A DNA stretch of 64,000 nucleotides from Blautia sp. (GTDB taxonomy: Bacteria > Bacillota > Clostridia > Lachnospirales > Lachnospiraceae), in the NCBI GenBank assembly GCA_026169535.1, contig JAPFCU010000043.1, positions 1-64,000 on the forward strand, read 5' to 3'. This document shows positions 33,235-44,725 of the stretch, piece by piece. Every line of letters starts with the position of its first letter. Position 1 is the stretch's first letter. Made by a program: the position numbers and the translations under genes. The notes beneath the pieces are model-generated. The model was not told the origin of the DNA and searched no databases. It was given only the letters and a program-made list of their open reading frames with translations.

Positions 33235-34104
33235 ATGAATGATAAAAGAAGAGAAAAAAAACGCAGGTTAAGAGCTCTTCGAAAAGCAATTGATATGGAG
33301 TTAAGAGAACACAGAAGTACCTTTATTGTATTTTCAATCCTTCGGATCATGGTTCTTGTATGTATGATACGTCAGGTATTTCTTCATAACTATGAAAGTT
33401 TTTTTCTCAGTGTTCTGACACTGGTACTTCTGTATATCCCAAGCTGGCTTCAGGTGAAGCTCAGGATAGAGATTCCCATAGGTCTGGAGATCTCTATTTT
33501 ATGTTTTATTTTTGCAGCAGAGATTCTGGGAGAGATCAATGCATTTTATATTGTGATTCCGGGGTGGGATACGATTCTGCATACTCTTAATGGGTTTTTG
33601 TGTGCAGCAGTAGGCTTTTCTATGGTACTTCTTTTAAATGACAATGAAAACCTGACTTTTGATCTGTCGCCATTTTTTCTGGCGCTGCTGGCATTTTGCT
33701 TTTCTATGACGATTGGCGTACTGTGGGAATTTTTCGAATTTTCTATGGATTATTTCCTGAAATTTGATATGCAGAAAGATATGATACTGCATACGGTAAG
33801 CAGCGTAATGCTGGATCCTAACGGAGCAAATCATCCGGTAGTGATACGGGATATTGCAGATGTGATGATAGTTCATTCAGACGGCACCAAGGAGCTTCTC
33901 GGGCTGGGAGGATATCTGGATGTGGGACTTTACGATACCATGAAAGATCTTTTTGTGAATTTTATCGGTGCTGTGGTATTTTCTGTTATTGGATTTTTCT
34001 ATGCCAGAGGCAGGGGGAAAAAGAGCGTTGTTTCTCTTTTTGTACCCCGCAGAAAAGCTGAAGACAGAGATTATCTTTCTATTACAAACAAAAAAATAAA
34101 GTGA
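33235..34104 (+). CDS. Membrane protein, DUF2238/YjdF-like
   Basis: This encodes 289 residues. A basic N-terminus (RREKKRRLRALRK) is followed by about six hydrophobic helices. The segment IPGWDTILHTLNGFLCAAVGF with a conserved Asp and His, and GVLWEFFEFSMDYF, resemble the DUF2238 (YjdF) family, where such charged residues lie in the membrane. A late loop may be cytoplasmic (ADVMIVHSDGTKELLG). It lies 15 bp downstream of the acyltransferase. Function is unknown. Confidence 0.72.
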   Translation: MNDKRREKKRRLRALRKAIDMELREHRSTFIVFSILRIMVLVCMIRQVFLHNYESFFLSVLTLVLLYIPSWLQVKLRIEIPIGLEISILCFIFAAEILGEINAFYIVIPGWDTILHTLNGFLCAAVGFSMVLLLNDNENLTFDLSPFFLALLAFCFSMTIGVLWEFFEFSMDYFLKFDMQKDMILHTVSSVMLDPNGANHPVVIRDIADVMIVHSDGTKELLGLGGYLDVGLYDTMKDLFVNFIGAVVFSVIGFFYARGRGKKSVVSLFVPRRKAEDRDYLSITNKKIK

Positions 34105-34371
34105 TCAGTCTTCTTCTATGACCTGGATTTCCAGATAGTCGAAGGTGATCTGCTCAATAAAACTGTCCTGGTAAAATCTTGCTCTGGAATGACGTTTAAA
34201 ATCAGAAATAACATTGTCAAGCCAGATAGGATTTTCCAGGTCAAATTCATAACAGATCTCTTCCAGTCCACGGAATATTTTGTGTGTTCTGGAATCTTTT
34301 GAATCATCGCAGATTACAGTATCTTTTACCAGACGATTGTCTTTCCATAATTTTCCCCATAAACGGAACAT
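34105..34371 (-). CDS. Conserved-type protein of unknown function
   Basis: This encodes 88 residues starting at 34371 with GGAGGATCTT upstream. Its stop directly abuts the stop of the convergent gene at 34104. It is soluble, aromatic-rich and acidic at the C-terminus (YLEIQVIEED), with an WLDNVISDFKRHSRARFY core. No domain is recognised. The good ribosome site and codon use support a real gene. Confidence 0.7.
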   Translation of the reverse strand: MFRLWGKLWKDNRLVKDTVICDDSKDSRTHKIFRGLEEICYEFDLENPIWLDNVISDFKRHSRARFYQDSFIEQITFDYLEIQVIEED

Positions 34372-34518
34372 AAGATCCTCCTGTAAAAAATGATATAATA
34401 TAATTAGTATACAGAGACAAGGAGAATAAGTAAAGACTGAGATTTTGACTCATTGCAGTGAACGGATTGAACAGTAACCGATAATTTAAACGACTGGAAG
34501 TACAGAGGAGGCAGAAAA

Positions 34519-35541
34519 ATGCAGGGCAGCGAGAAATATAAAGAAATCATCCATGAAAAAGAGTATACAGAAAAGATGCGTACGACAGTTCTTCCGTATC
34601 TGTCAGCGCGGTGCAGAGATACCTGGATTCCCTGTATTCAGGGAAAAGAGAAGGAAAAGAGGATCCATGTGAAACGTTATCTGGCAGACCAGCCTCAGGG
34701 AGTTGTGGTGATCAGCCATGGATTTTCAGAATCAGCCAGAAAGTATCAGGAGATTATTTATTACTTCTTAAGGGAAGGATATCATGTGTATATTCCGGAA
34801 CACTGCGGACATGGATTAAGCTATCGGTTTACAGAAGATCCCTCTCTGGTACATGTAGATCACTGGAGCAGATACAGCCGTGATTTTCTGCGGGTATCCA
34901 GGCTGGTTCGTAAGGCTCACAGAAGTCTTCCGCTATATCTGTTTGCACATTCTATGGGTGGAGCAGTGGCAGCGATTGCCGCTGCAAGGGATCCTTATAT
35001 GTACAGGAAAGTTATTCTTTCTTCTCCGATGATCCGTCCGCTGACAGGAAGTGTACCCTATCCGGCTGCAGTACGGATAGCCAGGGCTGCCTGCAGGACC
35101 GGAAAGGCAATGGACTATGCGGCAGGCCAAAAGCCTTATGACGGGACAGAAAAATTTGAGACGAGTTCTGGCTTGTCAGAACCAAGATTTGACCGATACA
35201 AACAGATACGAATGGGAAATCTGGCATATCAGACATGGTCTCCTTCTTATGGCTGGGTATACAGCGCTGCAAAAATGAACCGCTATCTTCAGCAGCATGC
35301 CTGGAAGGAGATTGCAGCTCCGGTGCTGCTTTTTCAGGCGGAGACAGATCGTCTGGTGTCAAACAAAGCTCAGGATATTTTTGCGGATAAGATCAACCTG
35401 TATGGGAAGACATCCTGTACTGTTGTGAAAATGACGGGAACAAGACATGAGATTTTTAATGCTCCGGATGATATTCTTGAAATATACTGGGGAAAGGTGT
35501 TTCAATTTTTTGAGGAGGACGGAGATCCATGTACAGAATGA
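34519..35541 (+). CDS. Alpha/beta hydrolase, lysophospholipase-like
   Basis: This encodes 340 residues. GVVVISHGFSESARKY is the oxyanion region, FAHSMGGA the nucleophile elbow (Ser near residue 143), and the late TGTRHEIFNAP supplies the catalytic His; LVSNKAQDIF precedes the third residue region. The layout resembles PldB-type monoglyceride lipases or lysophospholipases. It is cytoplasmic and would cleave ester bonds in lipids. The gene overlaps the next one by 13 bp. Confidence 0.88.
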   Translation: MQGSEKYKEIIHEKEYTEKMRTTVLPYLSARCRDTWIPCIQGKEKEKRIHVKRYLADQPQGVVVISHGFSESARKYQEIIYYFLREGYHVYIPEHCGHGLSYRFTEDPSLVHVDHWSRYSRDFLRVSRLVRKAHRSLPLYLFAHSMGGAVAAIAAARDPYMYRKVILSSPMIRPLTGSVPYPAAVRIARAACRTGKAMDYAAGQKPYDGTEKFETSSGLSEPRFDRYKQIRMGNLAYQTWSPSYGWVYSAAKMNRYLQQHAWKEIAAPVLLFQAETDRLVSNKAQDIFADKINLYGKTSCTVVKMTGTRHEIFNAPDDILEIYWGKVFQFFEEDGDPCTE

Positions 35542-35795
35542 TCTTTCTTTATCTTGCAGTAATGAATTTTACAGCATTCTGTGTATATGGGACAGACAAA
35601 AAAAGAGCGATTCGAAATCAGTGGAGAATCTCGGAAAAAACTCTTCTGATGCTGGCGGTCATAGGCGGAGGTCCGGGTGCTCTTCTGGGAATGAAAGTTT
35701 TTCACCATAAAACAAAAAAGCCAAAGTTCTATCTGGGAATTCCGGTGATCCTGATTCTGGAAGTTTTGGCAGCTGCGTTGTTTTTGACAAAATAG
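35529..35795 (+). CDS. DUF1294 membrane protein
   Basis: This encodes 88 residues with three hydrophobic stretches. The DUF1294 pattern is clear: FTAFCVYGTDKKRAIRNQWRISE, then GGGPGALLGMKVFHHKTKKPKF. GAGGAGGACGGAGATCC precedes the start, which lies inside the end of the hydrolase gene. Function of the family is unknown. Confidence 0.9.
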   Translation: MYRMIFLYLAVMNFTAFCVYGTDKKRAIRNQWRISEKTLLMLAVIGGGPGALLGMKVFHHKTKKPKFYLGIPVILILEVLAAALFLTK

Positions 35796-35826
35796 AAAAA
35801 TGATTTAAAAACAGGAGGAAAGGTAA

Positions 35827-36282
35827 ATGGCAAAAAAGATAGGGATTATTTCAGATACCCATGGACTTTTGAGGCCGGAGGTTATGGAGATCCTGAAAAC
35901 CTGTGACTGTATTTTTCATGGAGGAGATATTAACAGACCGGAAATTCTGGATCAGCTGCGTCCATTGGCATCTATTTATGCTGTAAGAGGAAATAATGAT
36001 AAGGAATGGGCAGAGGGACTTGCGCAAACCCTTCGGTTTACAATAGAAGGCGTAGAGTTTTTTATGACTCATAATAAGAAAGACGTATCCTGGGATCTGG
36101 GGACAGTACAGGTGGTGATTTTTGGCCATACACATAAATATCTGGAACAGAATATTGATGGAAGACTGTGGCTGAATCCGGGAAGCTGCGGAAAACGAAG
36201 ATCTGATCAGGAGATCACCATGGCGGTGATGACTGTAGAGAAGGGAAAGTATCAGACAGAGAAAATTGTGATTCCAGGTTAG
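35827..36282 (+). CDS. Metallophosphoesterase, YfcE/MJ0936 family
   Basis: This encodes 151 residues. The metal-binding motifs are in order: SDTHG (about 10-14), HGGDIN (about 36), GNND (about 60) and GHTH (about 98), with NPGSCGKRR near the end. Members hydrolyse phosphodiesters such as cyclic nucleotides in the cytoplasm. AGGAGGAAAGG stands before the ATG. Third gene of a short unit with the hydrolase and DUF1294 protein. Confidence 0.93.
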   Translation: MAKKIGIISDTHGLLRPEVMEILKTCDCIFHGGDINRPEILDQLRPLASIYAVRGNNDKEWAEGLAQTLRFTIEGVEFFMTHNKKDVSWDLGTVQVVIFGHTHKYLEQNIDGRLWLNPGSCGKRRSDQEITMAVMTVEKGKYQTEKIVIPG

Positions 36283-36322
36283 ATATAAGATAACTTTTTA
36301 CCAAAAACAAAACATATGTTTG

Positions 36323-36336
36323 CGAACAAATATTCG
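36323..36336. promoter_or_regulatory. Possible LexA-type box
   Basis: CGAACAAATATTCG matches the Firmicute LexA pattern CGAAC-N4-GTTCG-like at all but one position (A for G at position 10). It lies 121 bp before a small membrane protein gene. One site alone is weak evidence for SOS control. Confidence 0.3.
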
Positions 36337-36456
36337 AAAAAATGTAGTTCGTCCCGTTCTATTGGACATGCTTTGTGATATAATCATTTTTGAAAGAAAG
36401 AAATGTTCAGAAAATGTGTTCAGAAAATATGTTCTTTAAAATAGGAGGGATATCAA

Positions 36457-36723
36457 ATGCAGTGTGGACAGAGAGCGGACAGAAAAATCATAGCATTTGA
36501 AAGAGGAGAATACGGTGATGAAAGGAACAGATCCAGAAAACCGGGAAAAAAGAAGCTTTCCGGAACAATGGCACTGATCCTGGGAGTGGTTCTGACTCTG
36601 GAGTTTATGATAATGGGAGCTATGCTTTTTCATATTGATTTTCATTCTGCAGACAGGATCACGCTGATTCTTTCGTTTGCAGCTGTGTATTTTGGCATTG
36701 TTGCCGGACTGACAGACAAATAG
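36457..36723 (+). CDS. Small membrane protein of unknown function
   Basis: This encodes 88 residues with AGGAGGG (36443-36449) correctly spaced from the ATG. The first 35 residues are polar and basic, then two hydrophobic helices (about 38-58 and 66-84). No family is recognised. It is followed 10 bp later by the WYL regulator. Confidence 0.7.
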   Translation: MQCGQRADRKIIAFERGEYGDERNRSRKPGKKKLSGTMALILGVVLTLEFMIMGAMLFHIDFHSADRITLILSFAAVYFGIVAGLTDK

Positions 36724-36733
36724 GAAGGTGTTT

Positions 36734-37780
36734 ATGCCCAGATCATTTAATCAAAAACTGAAAATTTTATATATTATGAAAATATTTTGGGACAGAACCG
36801 ACAGAGAACATGCTATATCTGTGAGAGAAATTGTGTCAATTTTACGTTCCTGGGGAATCAGGGCAGAACGGAAGACTATTTATGATGATATAGAAGCACT
36901 TCGGTATTTTGGATTAAAAATAGGGAACAGAAGGCTCAACGGAGCAGGGTATTATCTGGAAGACCGTGCTTTTGAATTACCGGAATTGAAATTTCTGATG
37001 GATGCAGTACAGTCCTCGCGGCTTATTACTGAGGAACAGACGCAGGAACTTGTGAAAAAACTGGAGAAGCTTGCAAGTGATCCGGAAAGACGGAAGCTTC
37101 AGAATCAGATACTGAAAGAAACTGGTGTCAAGACACCGAATAAGGAGATTTACACGAATGTAAAAAAGATTTATGATGCGGCTGCAGAGAACTGTCAGAT
37201 CAGCTTTCAATATTATGAATGGACACTTGCAAAAAAAATGTGTGTAAAAAATAATGGTCAGAGATATCGGGTAAGTCCCTGGAAGATGATGTGGGATCAT
37301 GACAGATATTATCTCCTGGGAATAGATGAGAACAGCGGTATTGCCAGACACTATCGCGTGGACAGGATAAAGGAGGTAAAGCTGGAAAAAGAAAGCCGTA
37401 ACGGTGCGGCGATTTTCCGGGATTTTGATCTGGGAAAATTTTCTGTGGGAACATTTGGAATGTCCGGGAGAAAAGATGCTTTGGTGAAACTGGAATTTGA
37501 GAATTCCGTGATCAGCGAAGTAATGGAACATTTCGGACAGGAGGCGGTAATTTTACCTTCTGATGAGGAGCACTTTACATTTCAGGGGCATGTCTGTGTG
37601 GGACGTGAGTTTTTTGGATGGCTTGCAGGTTTTGGAAAAAGTGTAAAGATTCTTTCACCGGAAAAGATACGCAGAGAATATGGAGTATTTTTAAAACAGG
37701 CACTGGAAGGATATGAGGACAAAGATGGCAGCAAAAAAGACAGTAAGATCCAGACTCTTAGAACTTCTGGAACAAAATAA
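36734..37780 (+). CDS. WYL-domain transcriptional regulator
   Basis: This encodes 348 residues from the ATG at 36734 (a GTG at 36728 overlaps the AGGAAGG site). The N-terminal HTH (SVREIVSILRSWGIRAERKTIYDDIEAL) is of the DeoR/HTH_11 type used in WYL proteins. The middle part (about 145-235, ISFQYYEW ... YRVSPWKMMWDHDRYYLLG) is the WYL sensor domain, and a C-terminal WCX-like part follows. Its 3' end overlaps birA. Ligand and targets are unknown. Confidence 0.9.
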   Translation: MPRSFNQKLKILYIMKIFWDRTDREHAISVREIVSILRSWGIRAERKTIYDDIEALRYFGLKIGNRRLNGAGYYLEDRAFELPELKFLMDAVQSSRLITEEQTQELVKKLEKLASDPERRKLQNQILKETGVKTPNKEIYTNVKKIYDAAAENCQISFQYYEWTLAKKMCVKNNGQRYRVSPWKMMWDHDRYYLLGIDENSGIARHYRVDRIKEVKLEKESRNGAAIFRDFDLGKFSVGTFGMSGRKDALVKLEFENSVISEVMEHFGQEAVILPSDEEHFTFQGHVCVGREFFGWLAGFGKSVKILSPEKIRREYGVFLKQALEGYEDKDGSKKDSKIQTLRTSGTK

Positions 37781-38705
37781 AGGAAAGGTTCTGTCGGGAG
37801 AACGAATCGCGGAGGAACTTTCCTGTACCCGGGCAGCAGTATGGAAGGCAGTGAAAGTACTTCGTGAAGAAGGGTATGAAATTGAAGCCGGATCTAACAG
37901 AGGATATATGCTTTCTGAAGACAGCAACTTGCTTGCAGAAGAGGGAATACGTCCTTTTTTAGATAAACAGGAGGTTTATCTGCAGGTATATCCGGAGGTT
38001 GGTTCTACTAATCGTGCAGCCAAGGAAGCGGCTGTTTCAGGAAAAGCACATCATGGAAGCGCAGTTCTGGCTGATCAACAGAATTCTGGAAGAGGAAGGA
38101 AAGGAAGAGAGTTTTTTTCTCCAAAGGACAGTGGACTCTATCTGAGCGTAATTCTGGAGCCAAAGGGCAGCCTCAGAGAAAATCTGATTCTGACGGCACA
38201 GGCTGCAGCTGCTGTTCATAAGGCAGTAAAGGAGATTACCGGAATCACTCTTGATATTAAATGGGTCAATGATCTTTACCATCAGGGAAAGAAGGTCTGT
38301 GGTATCCTGACAGAAGCGGTGACAGATTTTGAAAGCGGAGAGATCCAGTTTGCGGTTGTTGGAATCGGGCTGAATATTTATAAGCCGGAGAAAGGATTTC
38401 CGGCAGAGCTTGAGGGTGTAGCAGGAGCCTTATATGAAAAACGTGAGGATGCAGAGAGAATAAACAGAAACAAACTTGCAGCAGCTCTTATCAATTGTCT
38501 TTTAGAAGAAACCTGGGAGATCAGAATCCCGCCGGAATATTTTATGAATAATTTAGTGCCCGGACACAGGATACAGATTCTGGACGGTCAGCGGACACGC
38601 TTTGCCGATGCTCTGGAAATCTGTCCGGATGGACGTTTAAAAATACGGGAGGAAGACGGAACAGAGACATTGCTGTGTTATGGAGAAGTATCTCTGAAAA
38701 TATAA
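37713..38705 (+). CDS. birA: Biotin--[acetyl-CoA-carboxylase] ligase / biotin repressor
   Basis: This encodes 330 residues (start 37713, or the ATG at 37725, which has the better-spaced site). An N-terminal winged helix (about 8-65, GERIAEELSCTRAAVWKAVKVLREEGY) makes this the bifunctional repressor type. The ligase domain shows GSTNRAAKEAA, the biotinyl-AMP loop QNSGRGRKGREFFSP, and KWVNDLYHQGKKVCGILTE. It activates biotin and attaches it to carboxylases, and when idle can repress biotin uptake genes. Overlap with the WYL gene implies co-transcription. Confidence 0.95.
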   Translation: MRTKMAAKKTVRSRLLELLEQNKGKVLSGERIAEELSCTRAAVWKAVKVLREEGYEIEAGSNRGYMLSEDSNLLAEEGIRPFLDKQEVYLQVYPEVGSTNRAAKEAAVSGKAHHGSAVLADQQNSGRGRKGREFFSPKDSGLYLSVILEPKGSLRENLILTAQAAAAVHKAVKEITGITLDIKWVNDLYHQGKKVCGILTEAVTDFESGEIQFAVVGIGLNIYKPEKGFPAELEGVAGALYEKREDAERINRNKLAAALINCLLEETWEIRIPPEYFMNNLVPGHRIQILDGQRTRFADALEICPDGRLKIREEDGTETLLCYGEVSLKI

Positions 38706-38757
38706 AATACAGATACTGGCCTATATGTTGATTTATAGACGGTCACGAAACAGAATT

Positions 38758-38790
38758 GGACGATTTGCATAAAAATATCGTCCTTTTTTT
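38758..38790 (+). terminator. Terminator behind birA
   Basis: GGACGAT (38758-38764) and ATCGTCC (38777-38783) form a stem followed by TTTTTTT. Confidence 0.9.
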
Positions 38791-38813
38791 GTGCAAAATA
38801 GTGAAGAAAAATA

Positions 38814-38841
38814 TTGACTTTAGAAAACAAAAGAGTAAAAT
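38814..38841 (+). promoter_or_regulatory. Promoter of the ATP synthase operon
   Basis: TTGACT (38814-38819), 16-bp spacer, TAAAAT (38836-38841). It stands 55 bp before the proposed atpB start. No atpI-like gene lies between. Confidence 0.65.
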
Positions 38842-38895
38842 AAAGAAATCGAAAATTGGTCTTACCGGTCAGACAAACAAGAAGGAGGGAGTGAA

Positions 38896-39582
38896 ACGAA
38901 CAGTTTAACAGAAGTATTAAAAGAAGAACTGAACTGTCGGACGGTGTTTACGATTCCGATAGGAAAGGGCATTCCGGTATTTGAATCTGTAGTTGTCACC
39001 TGGGTGATCATGGCAGTTCTGGTAGTCCTGTCTCTGATCCTTACCAGGAATCTTAAGGTCATGAATCCGGGAAAGAAACAGCTTCTTCTGGAAGCAGGGA
39101 TTGATTCTCTGCGGAAATTCTTTCGGGGAATACTGGGAGAAGAAGGCGACCGTTATATCCCCTATATGATGACCGTCATTATTTTCCTGGGAGTTTCCAA
39201 TGTATCGGGGATTTTTGGAGTGAAGCCACCTACCAAGGATTTGAATGTTACTCTTGCCCTGGCTCTTATGAGCATGTTTCTCATTGAATACTGCGGCATC
39301 CATAAGAAAGGACTGAAAGGCTTTTTTAAGAGTTTTCTGGATCCGATTCCGGTGATGCTTCCCATGAACATCATGGAGGTTTTTATCCGTCCTACAGCGC
39401 TTTGCTTCCGGCTTTTCGGAAACATTCTTGGAGGATTTGTGGTTATGGCACTTGTAGAATTCGTGTGCCCGGCAATATTGCCGATTCCATTCAGCCTGTA
39501 TTTTGATTTTTTTGATGGTTTTATACAGGCGTATATTTTTGTCTTTTTGACATCTATGTTCATGAGTGAGACCATGGACTGA
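38896..39582 (+). CDS. atpB: ATP synthase F0 subunit a, probable ACG start
   Basis: This encodes 228 residues if started at ACG 38896. The frame after that codon reads NSLTEVLKEELNCRTVFTIPIG, AGGAGGGA lies at the right distance (38883-38890), and no ATG, GTG or TTG occurs in frame there; the first is a GTG at 38944, without a ribosome site and 16 codons later. The protein is the proton channel subunit: five to six helices, with the essential Arg in the segment RPTALCFRLFGNILGG and QAYIFVFLTSMF near the end. First gene of atpBEFHAGDC. An ACG start or a sequence error (ATG to ACG) are the two explanations. Confidence 0.93.
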   Translation, partial: TNSLTEVLKEELNCRTVFTIPIGKGIPVFESVVVTWVIMAVLVVLSLILTRNLKVMNPGKKQLLLEAGIDSLRKFFRGILGEEGDRYIPYMMTVIIFLGVSNVSGIFGVKPPTKDLNVTLALALMSMFLIEYCGIHKKGLKGFFKSFLDPIPVMLPMNIMEVFIRPTALCFRLFGNILGGFVVMALVEFVCPAILPIPFSLYFDFFDGFIQAYIFVFLTSMFMSETMD

Positions 39583-39641
39583 CCTGGGCTGATAAGCCTT
39601 AAAAAATACGATATTCATTATGAATCAGGAGGAAAAATATT

Positions 39642-39866
39642 ATGACAAGTTTAATCGCTATTGGAGCAGGTATCGCAGCATTAACCGGTATTGGAGCAGG
39701 TATTGGTATTGGTCTTGCAACATCAAAGGCCGTAGAAGCAATTGCAAGACAGCCTGAGGCAGAAAGTAAGATAAGTAAAAACCTCCTTCTTGGCTGTGCT
39801 CTGGCAGAGGGTACTGCGATTTTTGGTTTTGTTGTAGGTCTTCTGATCGTAGTAATGCTTGGCTGA
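39642..39866 (+). CDS. atpE: ATP synthase F0 subunit c
   Basis: This encodes 74 residues, two helices joined by the polar loop ARQPE. The ion-carrying Glu is in ALAEGTAIFGF. The residues that bind sodium in Ilyobacter-type rings (Gln in helix 1, Ser after the Glu, Tyr further on) are replaced by Ile, Gly and Phe, so the ring should carry protons. Multiple copies form the rotor ring. AGGAGG precedes the ATG. Confidence 0.96.
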   Translation: MTSLIAIGAGIAALTGIGAGIGIGLATSKAVEAIARQPEAESKISKNLLLGCALAEGTAIFGFVVGLLIVVMLG

Positions 39867-39902
39867 TCAATGACTACATAAAGAGAAAGGCAGGTACAGA
39901 CG

Positions 39903-40403
39903 ATGATTCAGATCAATATGAATCTTGTTTTTACCATCATTAACCTGCTGGTTCTTTATCTTCTGATGAAGAAGTTTCTGTTTGGTCCGGTGATCCATGT
40001 CATGGATCAGAGACAGCAGATGCTGGATCAGCAGCTTGAAGAGGCAAAAAAGACAGAAGACAGGGCAAATGAGCTTCAGAAAAAGTATGAAACCGCTCTG
40101 AAATCCGCCAAGGAGGATTCCTGCCGGATCGTGGAGAAAGCAAAGCTGGAGGCAAAAGCTCAGGCAGAGCAGACTGCACAGGCGGCAAGGGCTGAAGCTG
40201 ACAGGATGCTGGCAAAGGCCAGGGATGATATTTCTGCCGAGCGGGAGATGGCAATGAAAGAGATGCAGGGAGAGGTTGGCAGACTGGCTATGGAGGCGGC
40301 CTCCAGAATTCTGGACAGGCAGGTCGGAGCTGATCAGGATCTTGCCATGTATGATCAATTTATAAAAAAAGCAGGTGATCCCCATGACAACAGCAGCTGT
40401 TAA
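39903..40403 (+). CDS. atpF: ATP synthase F0 subunit b
   Basis: This encodes 166 residues: one N-terminal membrane helix (about 6-26) and a long charged coiled coil with alanine-rich heptads, the peripheral stalk that holds F1. The end overlaps the start of atpH by 20 bp. Confidence 0.95.
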   Translation: MIQINMNLVFTIINLLVLYLLMKKFLFGPVIHVMDQRQQMLDQQLEEAKKTEDRANELQKKYETALKSAKEDSCRIVEKAKLEAKAQAEQTAQAARAEADRMLAKARDDISAEREMAMKEMQGEVGRLAMEAASRILDRQVGADQDLAMYDQFIKKAGDPHDNSSC

Positions 40404-40887
40404 TTACGCAAAGGTCCTGTATGAGCTTCCTGTTCCGGAAGAAGCGGTAAAAGAATCCGAAAGACTGCTGGAGGAAAATCCGGAACTGATCCGCTGCCTG
40501 GAAAATCCTCTGATCGCTTTTGAAGCGATGGAGGATATCATCGACAGGATCTTTCCCAAGGAGATCCGTTCTTTTTTGAAGGTGGTTTGCCGGCATAAAA
40601 AGATGGGAGCATGGAAAGAAATTTTCCGGGCTTACAGAAGTATGTGCATGAGAGATAAAAAAATCCTGGAGGCGGAAATTATCTGTGTCACACCGCCGCA
40701 GAAGGAGCAGCTGGAAGGAATACAGACTTTCCTCTGCAGAGAGTTTCATATGAAAACGGCAGAAATCCGGATAACAGAAGATAAAAGCCTGATCGGCGGA
40801 TTTATTTTAAGAGCAGGCGGAAAAGAATTTGACTGGAGTCTGAGGGGACGTTATTTCAGACTTCACCAAAAGCTTACACGGAGGTGA
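40384..40887 (+). CDS. atpH: ATP synthase F1 subunit delta
   Basis: This encodes 167 residues from the ATG at 40384, inside the end of atpF. Helical N-terminal domain ([17 protein letters not shown]) and the C-terminal family signature [21 protein letters not shown]. It links the b stalk to the alpha subunits. Length is slightly below the usual 175-180. Confidence 0.93.
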   Translation: MTTAAVNYAKVLYELPVPEEAVKESERLLEENPELIRCLENPLIAFEAMEDIIDRIFPKEIRSFLKVVCRHKKMGAWKEIFRAYRSMCMRDKKILEAEIICVTPPQKEQLEGIQTFLCREFHMKTAEIRITEDKSLIGGFILRAGGKEFDWSLRGRYFRLHQKLTRR

Positions 40888-40892
40888 ATCAT

Positions 40893-42407
40893 TTGAGTGC
40901 GATTAATCCAGATGAGATTATTTCAATTTTAAAAGAAGAAATCGAGAATTATGATGAAATAAGCCAGAACCAGGAGGTAGGCACTGTCATTTCCGTGGGA
41001 GACGGAATTGCGGTAGTCTACGGAATCAATCATGCCATGTACGGAGAAGTCGTGGTTTTTGAAAACGGTCTGAAAGGTATGGTACAGGATATCCGTTCCA
41101 ACAGTATGGGATGTATCCTTTTTGGAAGTGATTCCGGTATTCGGGAAGGAACCAGAGTCACCAGAACTGGAAGACAGGCAGGCATCCCGGTAGGAGAAGG
41201 ATTTATTGGCAGAATCGTAAATGCCCTGGGCGCTCCGGTAGACGGGAAAGGAGAAATCCGGGAGGAGGAATATCGTCCGGTAGAATATCCGGCACCAGGT
41301 ATTATTGACCGTAAATCCGTTACTGTGCCTATGGAAACAGGAATCCTGTCCATCGATTCCATGTTTCCAATTGGACGGGGACAGAGAGAGCTGATCATCG
41401 GTGACAGACAGACTGGAAAAACCTCCCTTGCCATTGATACAATCCTGAACCAGAAAGGTAAAGATGTAATCTGCATTTATGTGGCCATCGGACAGAAAGC
41501 TTCTACAGTGGCAAAAGTAGTGTCCACTCTGGAAAAGCATGGCGCCATGGAATATACCACAGTATTTACTTCTACAGCCAGCGATTGTGCTCCGCTTCAG
41601 TATATTGTGCCTTATGCAGGAACAGCTCTGGCTGAATACTTTATGTACAAGGGAAGAGATGTGCTGATCGTTTATGACGATCTTTCCAAACATGCAGTGG
41701 CGTATCGGGCGCTGTCTCTGCTGCTGGAACGTTCTCCGGGACGTGAAGCATACCCGGGAGATGTATTTTATCTTCATTCCAGACTTCTGGAACGTTCCAG
41801 CCGATTAAGCGACAAAGAAGGCGGAGGGTCTATCACTGCGCTTCCTATTATTGAGACTCAGGCAGGAGATGTGTCTGCGTATATTCCGACAAATGTGATT
41901 TCCATTACTGACGGACAGATTTTTTTGGAAAGTGATCTGTTCTTTTCAGGAATGCGTCCGGCAGTCAATGTGGGACTTTCTGTTTCCCGTGTAGGCGGTG
42001 CTGCCCAGGCAAAGGCCATGAAAAAAGCATCTGGAAGTATCCGTATCGATCTGGCACAGTACAGAGAAATGGAAGTATTTACCCAGTTCAGTTCCGATCT
42101 TGATGAGGCTACAAAAGCGCAGCTGCGCTATGGAAGCTGCCTGATGGAGCTTCTGAAGCAGCCTCTGTGCAGTCCGATGAAGCTTCATGAGCAGGTGATC
42201 ACTTTGTGGACAGCCACACATAAGGCGCTGGTTCATGTGGAAACACGTAAGCTGAAAAATTATCAGAAGGAACTTCTGGAGTATTTTGACAACGCTTATC
42301 CTGAAATTGGAAGAGAGATTGACGAGACAAAAGTTCTGTCTGATCAGCTTGGAGAAAAAATTCTCCAGGTAGCGGAAGAGTTTAAAACACGTCAAGCAGC
42401 AGAGTAG
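40893..42407 (+). CDS. atpA: ATP synthase F1 subunit alpha
   Basis: This encodes 504 residues starting at TTG 40893, because GGAGGTG (40880-40886) is spaced 6 bp from it; the in-frame GTG at 40884 is part of that site. Walker A is GDRQTGKTS, with the segment [13 protein letters not shown] late. It forms the regulatory nucleotide sites of the F1 hexamer. Confidence 0.97.
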   Translation: MSAINPDEIISILKEEIENYDEISQNQEVGTVISVGDGIAVVYGINHAMYGEVVVFENGLKGMVQDIRSNSMGCILFGSDSGIREGTRVTRTGRQAGIPVGEGFIGRIVNALGAPVDGKGEIREEEYRPVEYPAPGIIDRKSVTVPMETGILSIDSMFPIGRGQRELIIGDRQTGKTSLAIDTILNQKGKDVICIYVAIGQKASTVAKVVSTLEKHGAMEYTTVFTSTASDCAPLQYIVPYAGTALAEYFMYKGRDVLIVYDDLSKHAVAYRALSLLLERSPGREAYPGDVFYLHSRLLERSSRLSDKEGGGSITALPIIETQAGDVSAYIPTNVISITDGQIFLESDLFFSGMRPAVNVGLSVSRVGGAAQAKAMKKASGSIRIDLAQYREMEVFTQFSSDLDEATKAQLRYGSCLMELLKQPLCSPMKLHEQVITLWTATHKALVHVETRKLKNYQKELLEYFDNAYPEIGREIDETKVLSDQLGEKILQVAEEFKTRQAAE

Positions 42408-42425
42408 GAGCAGCAGGAGGAAGTT

Positions 42426-44713
<2,288 letters not shown>

Positions 44714-44725
44714 GGAGAGGAGCTT

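Noticed and set aside
36361-36387. TTGGAC ... TATAAT as a promoter before the small membrane protein
   Set aside because: The spacer is only about 11 bp, too short for a standard promoter.
36404-36435. Short direct repeats TGTTCAGAAAAT with 14-bp period
   Set aside because: Only two full copies and a partial third; low complexity. Could be chance, so not listed as a regulatory site.
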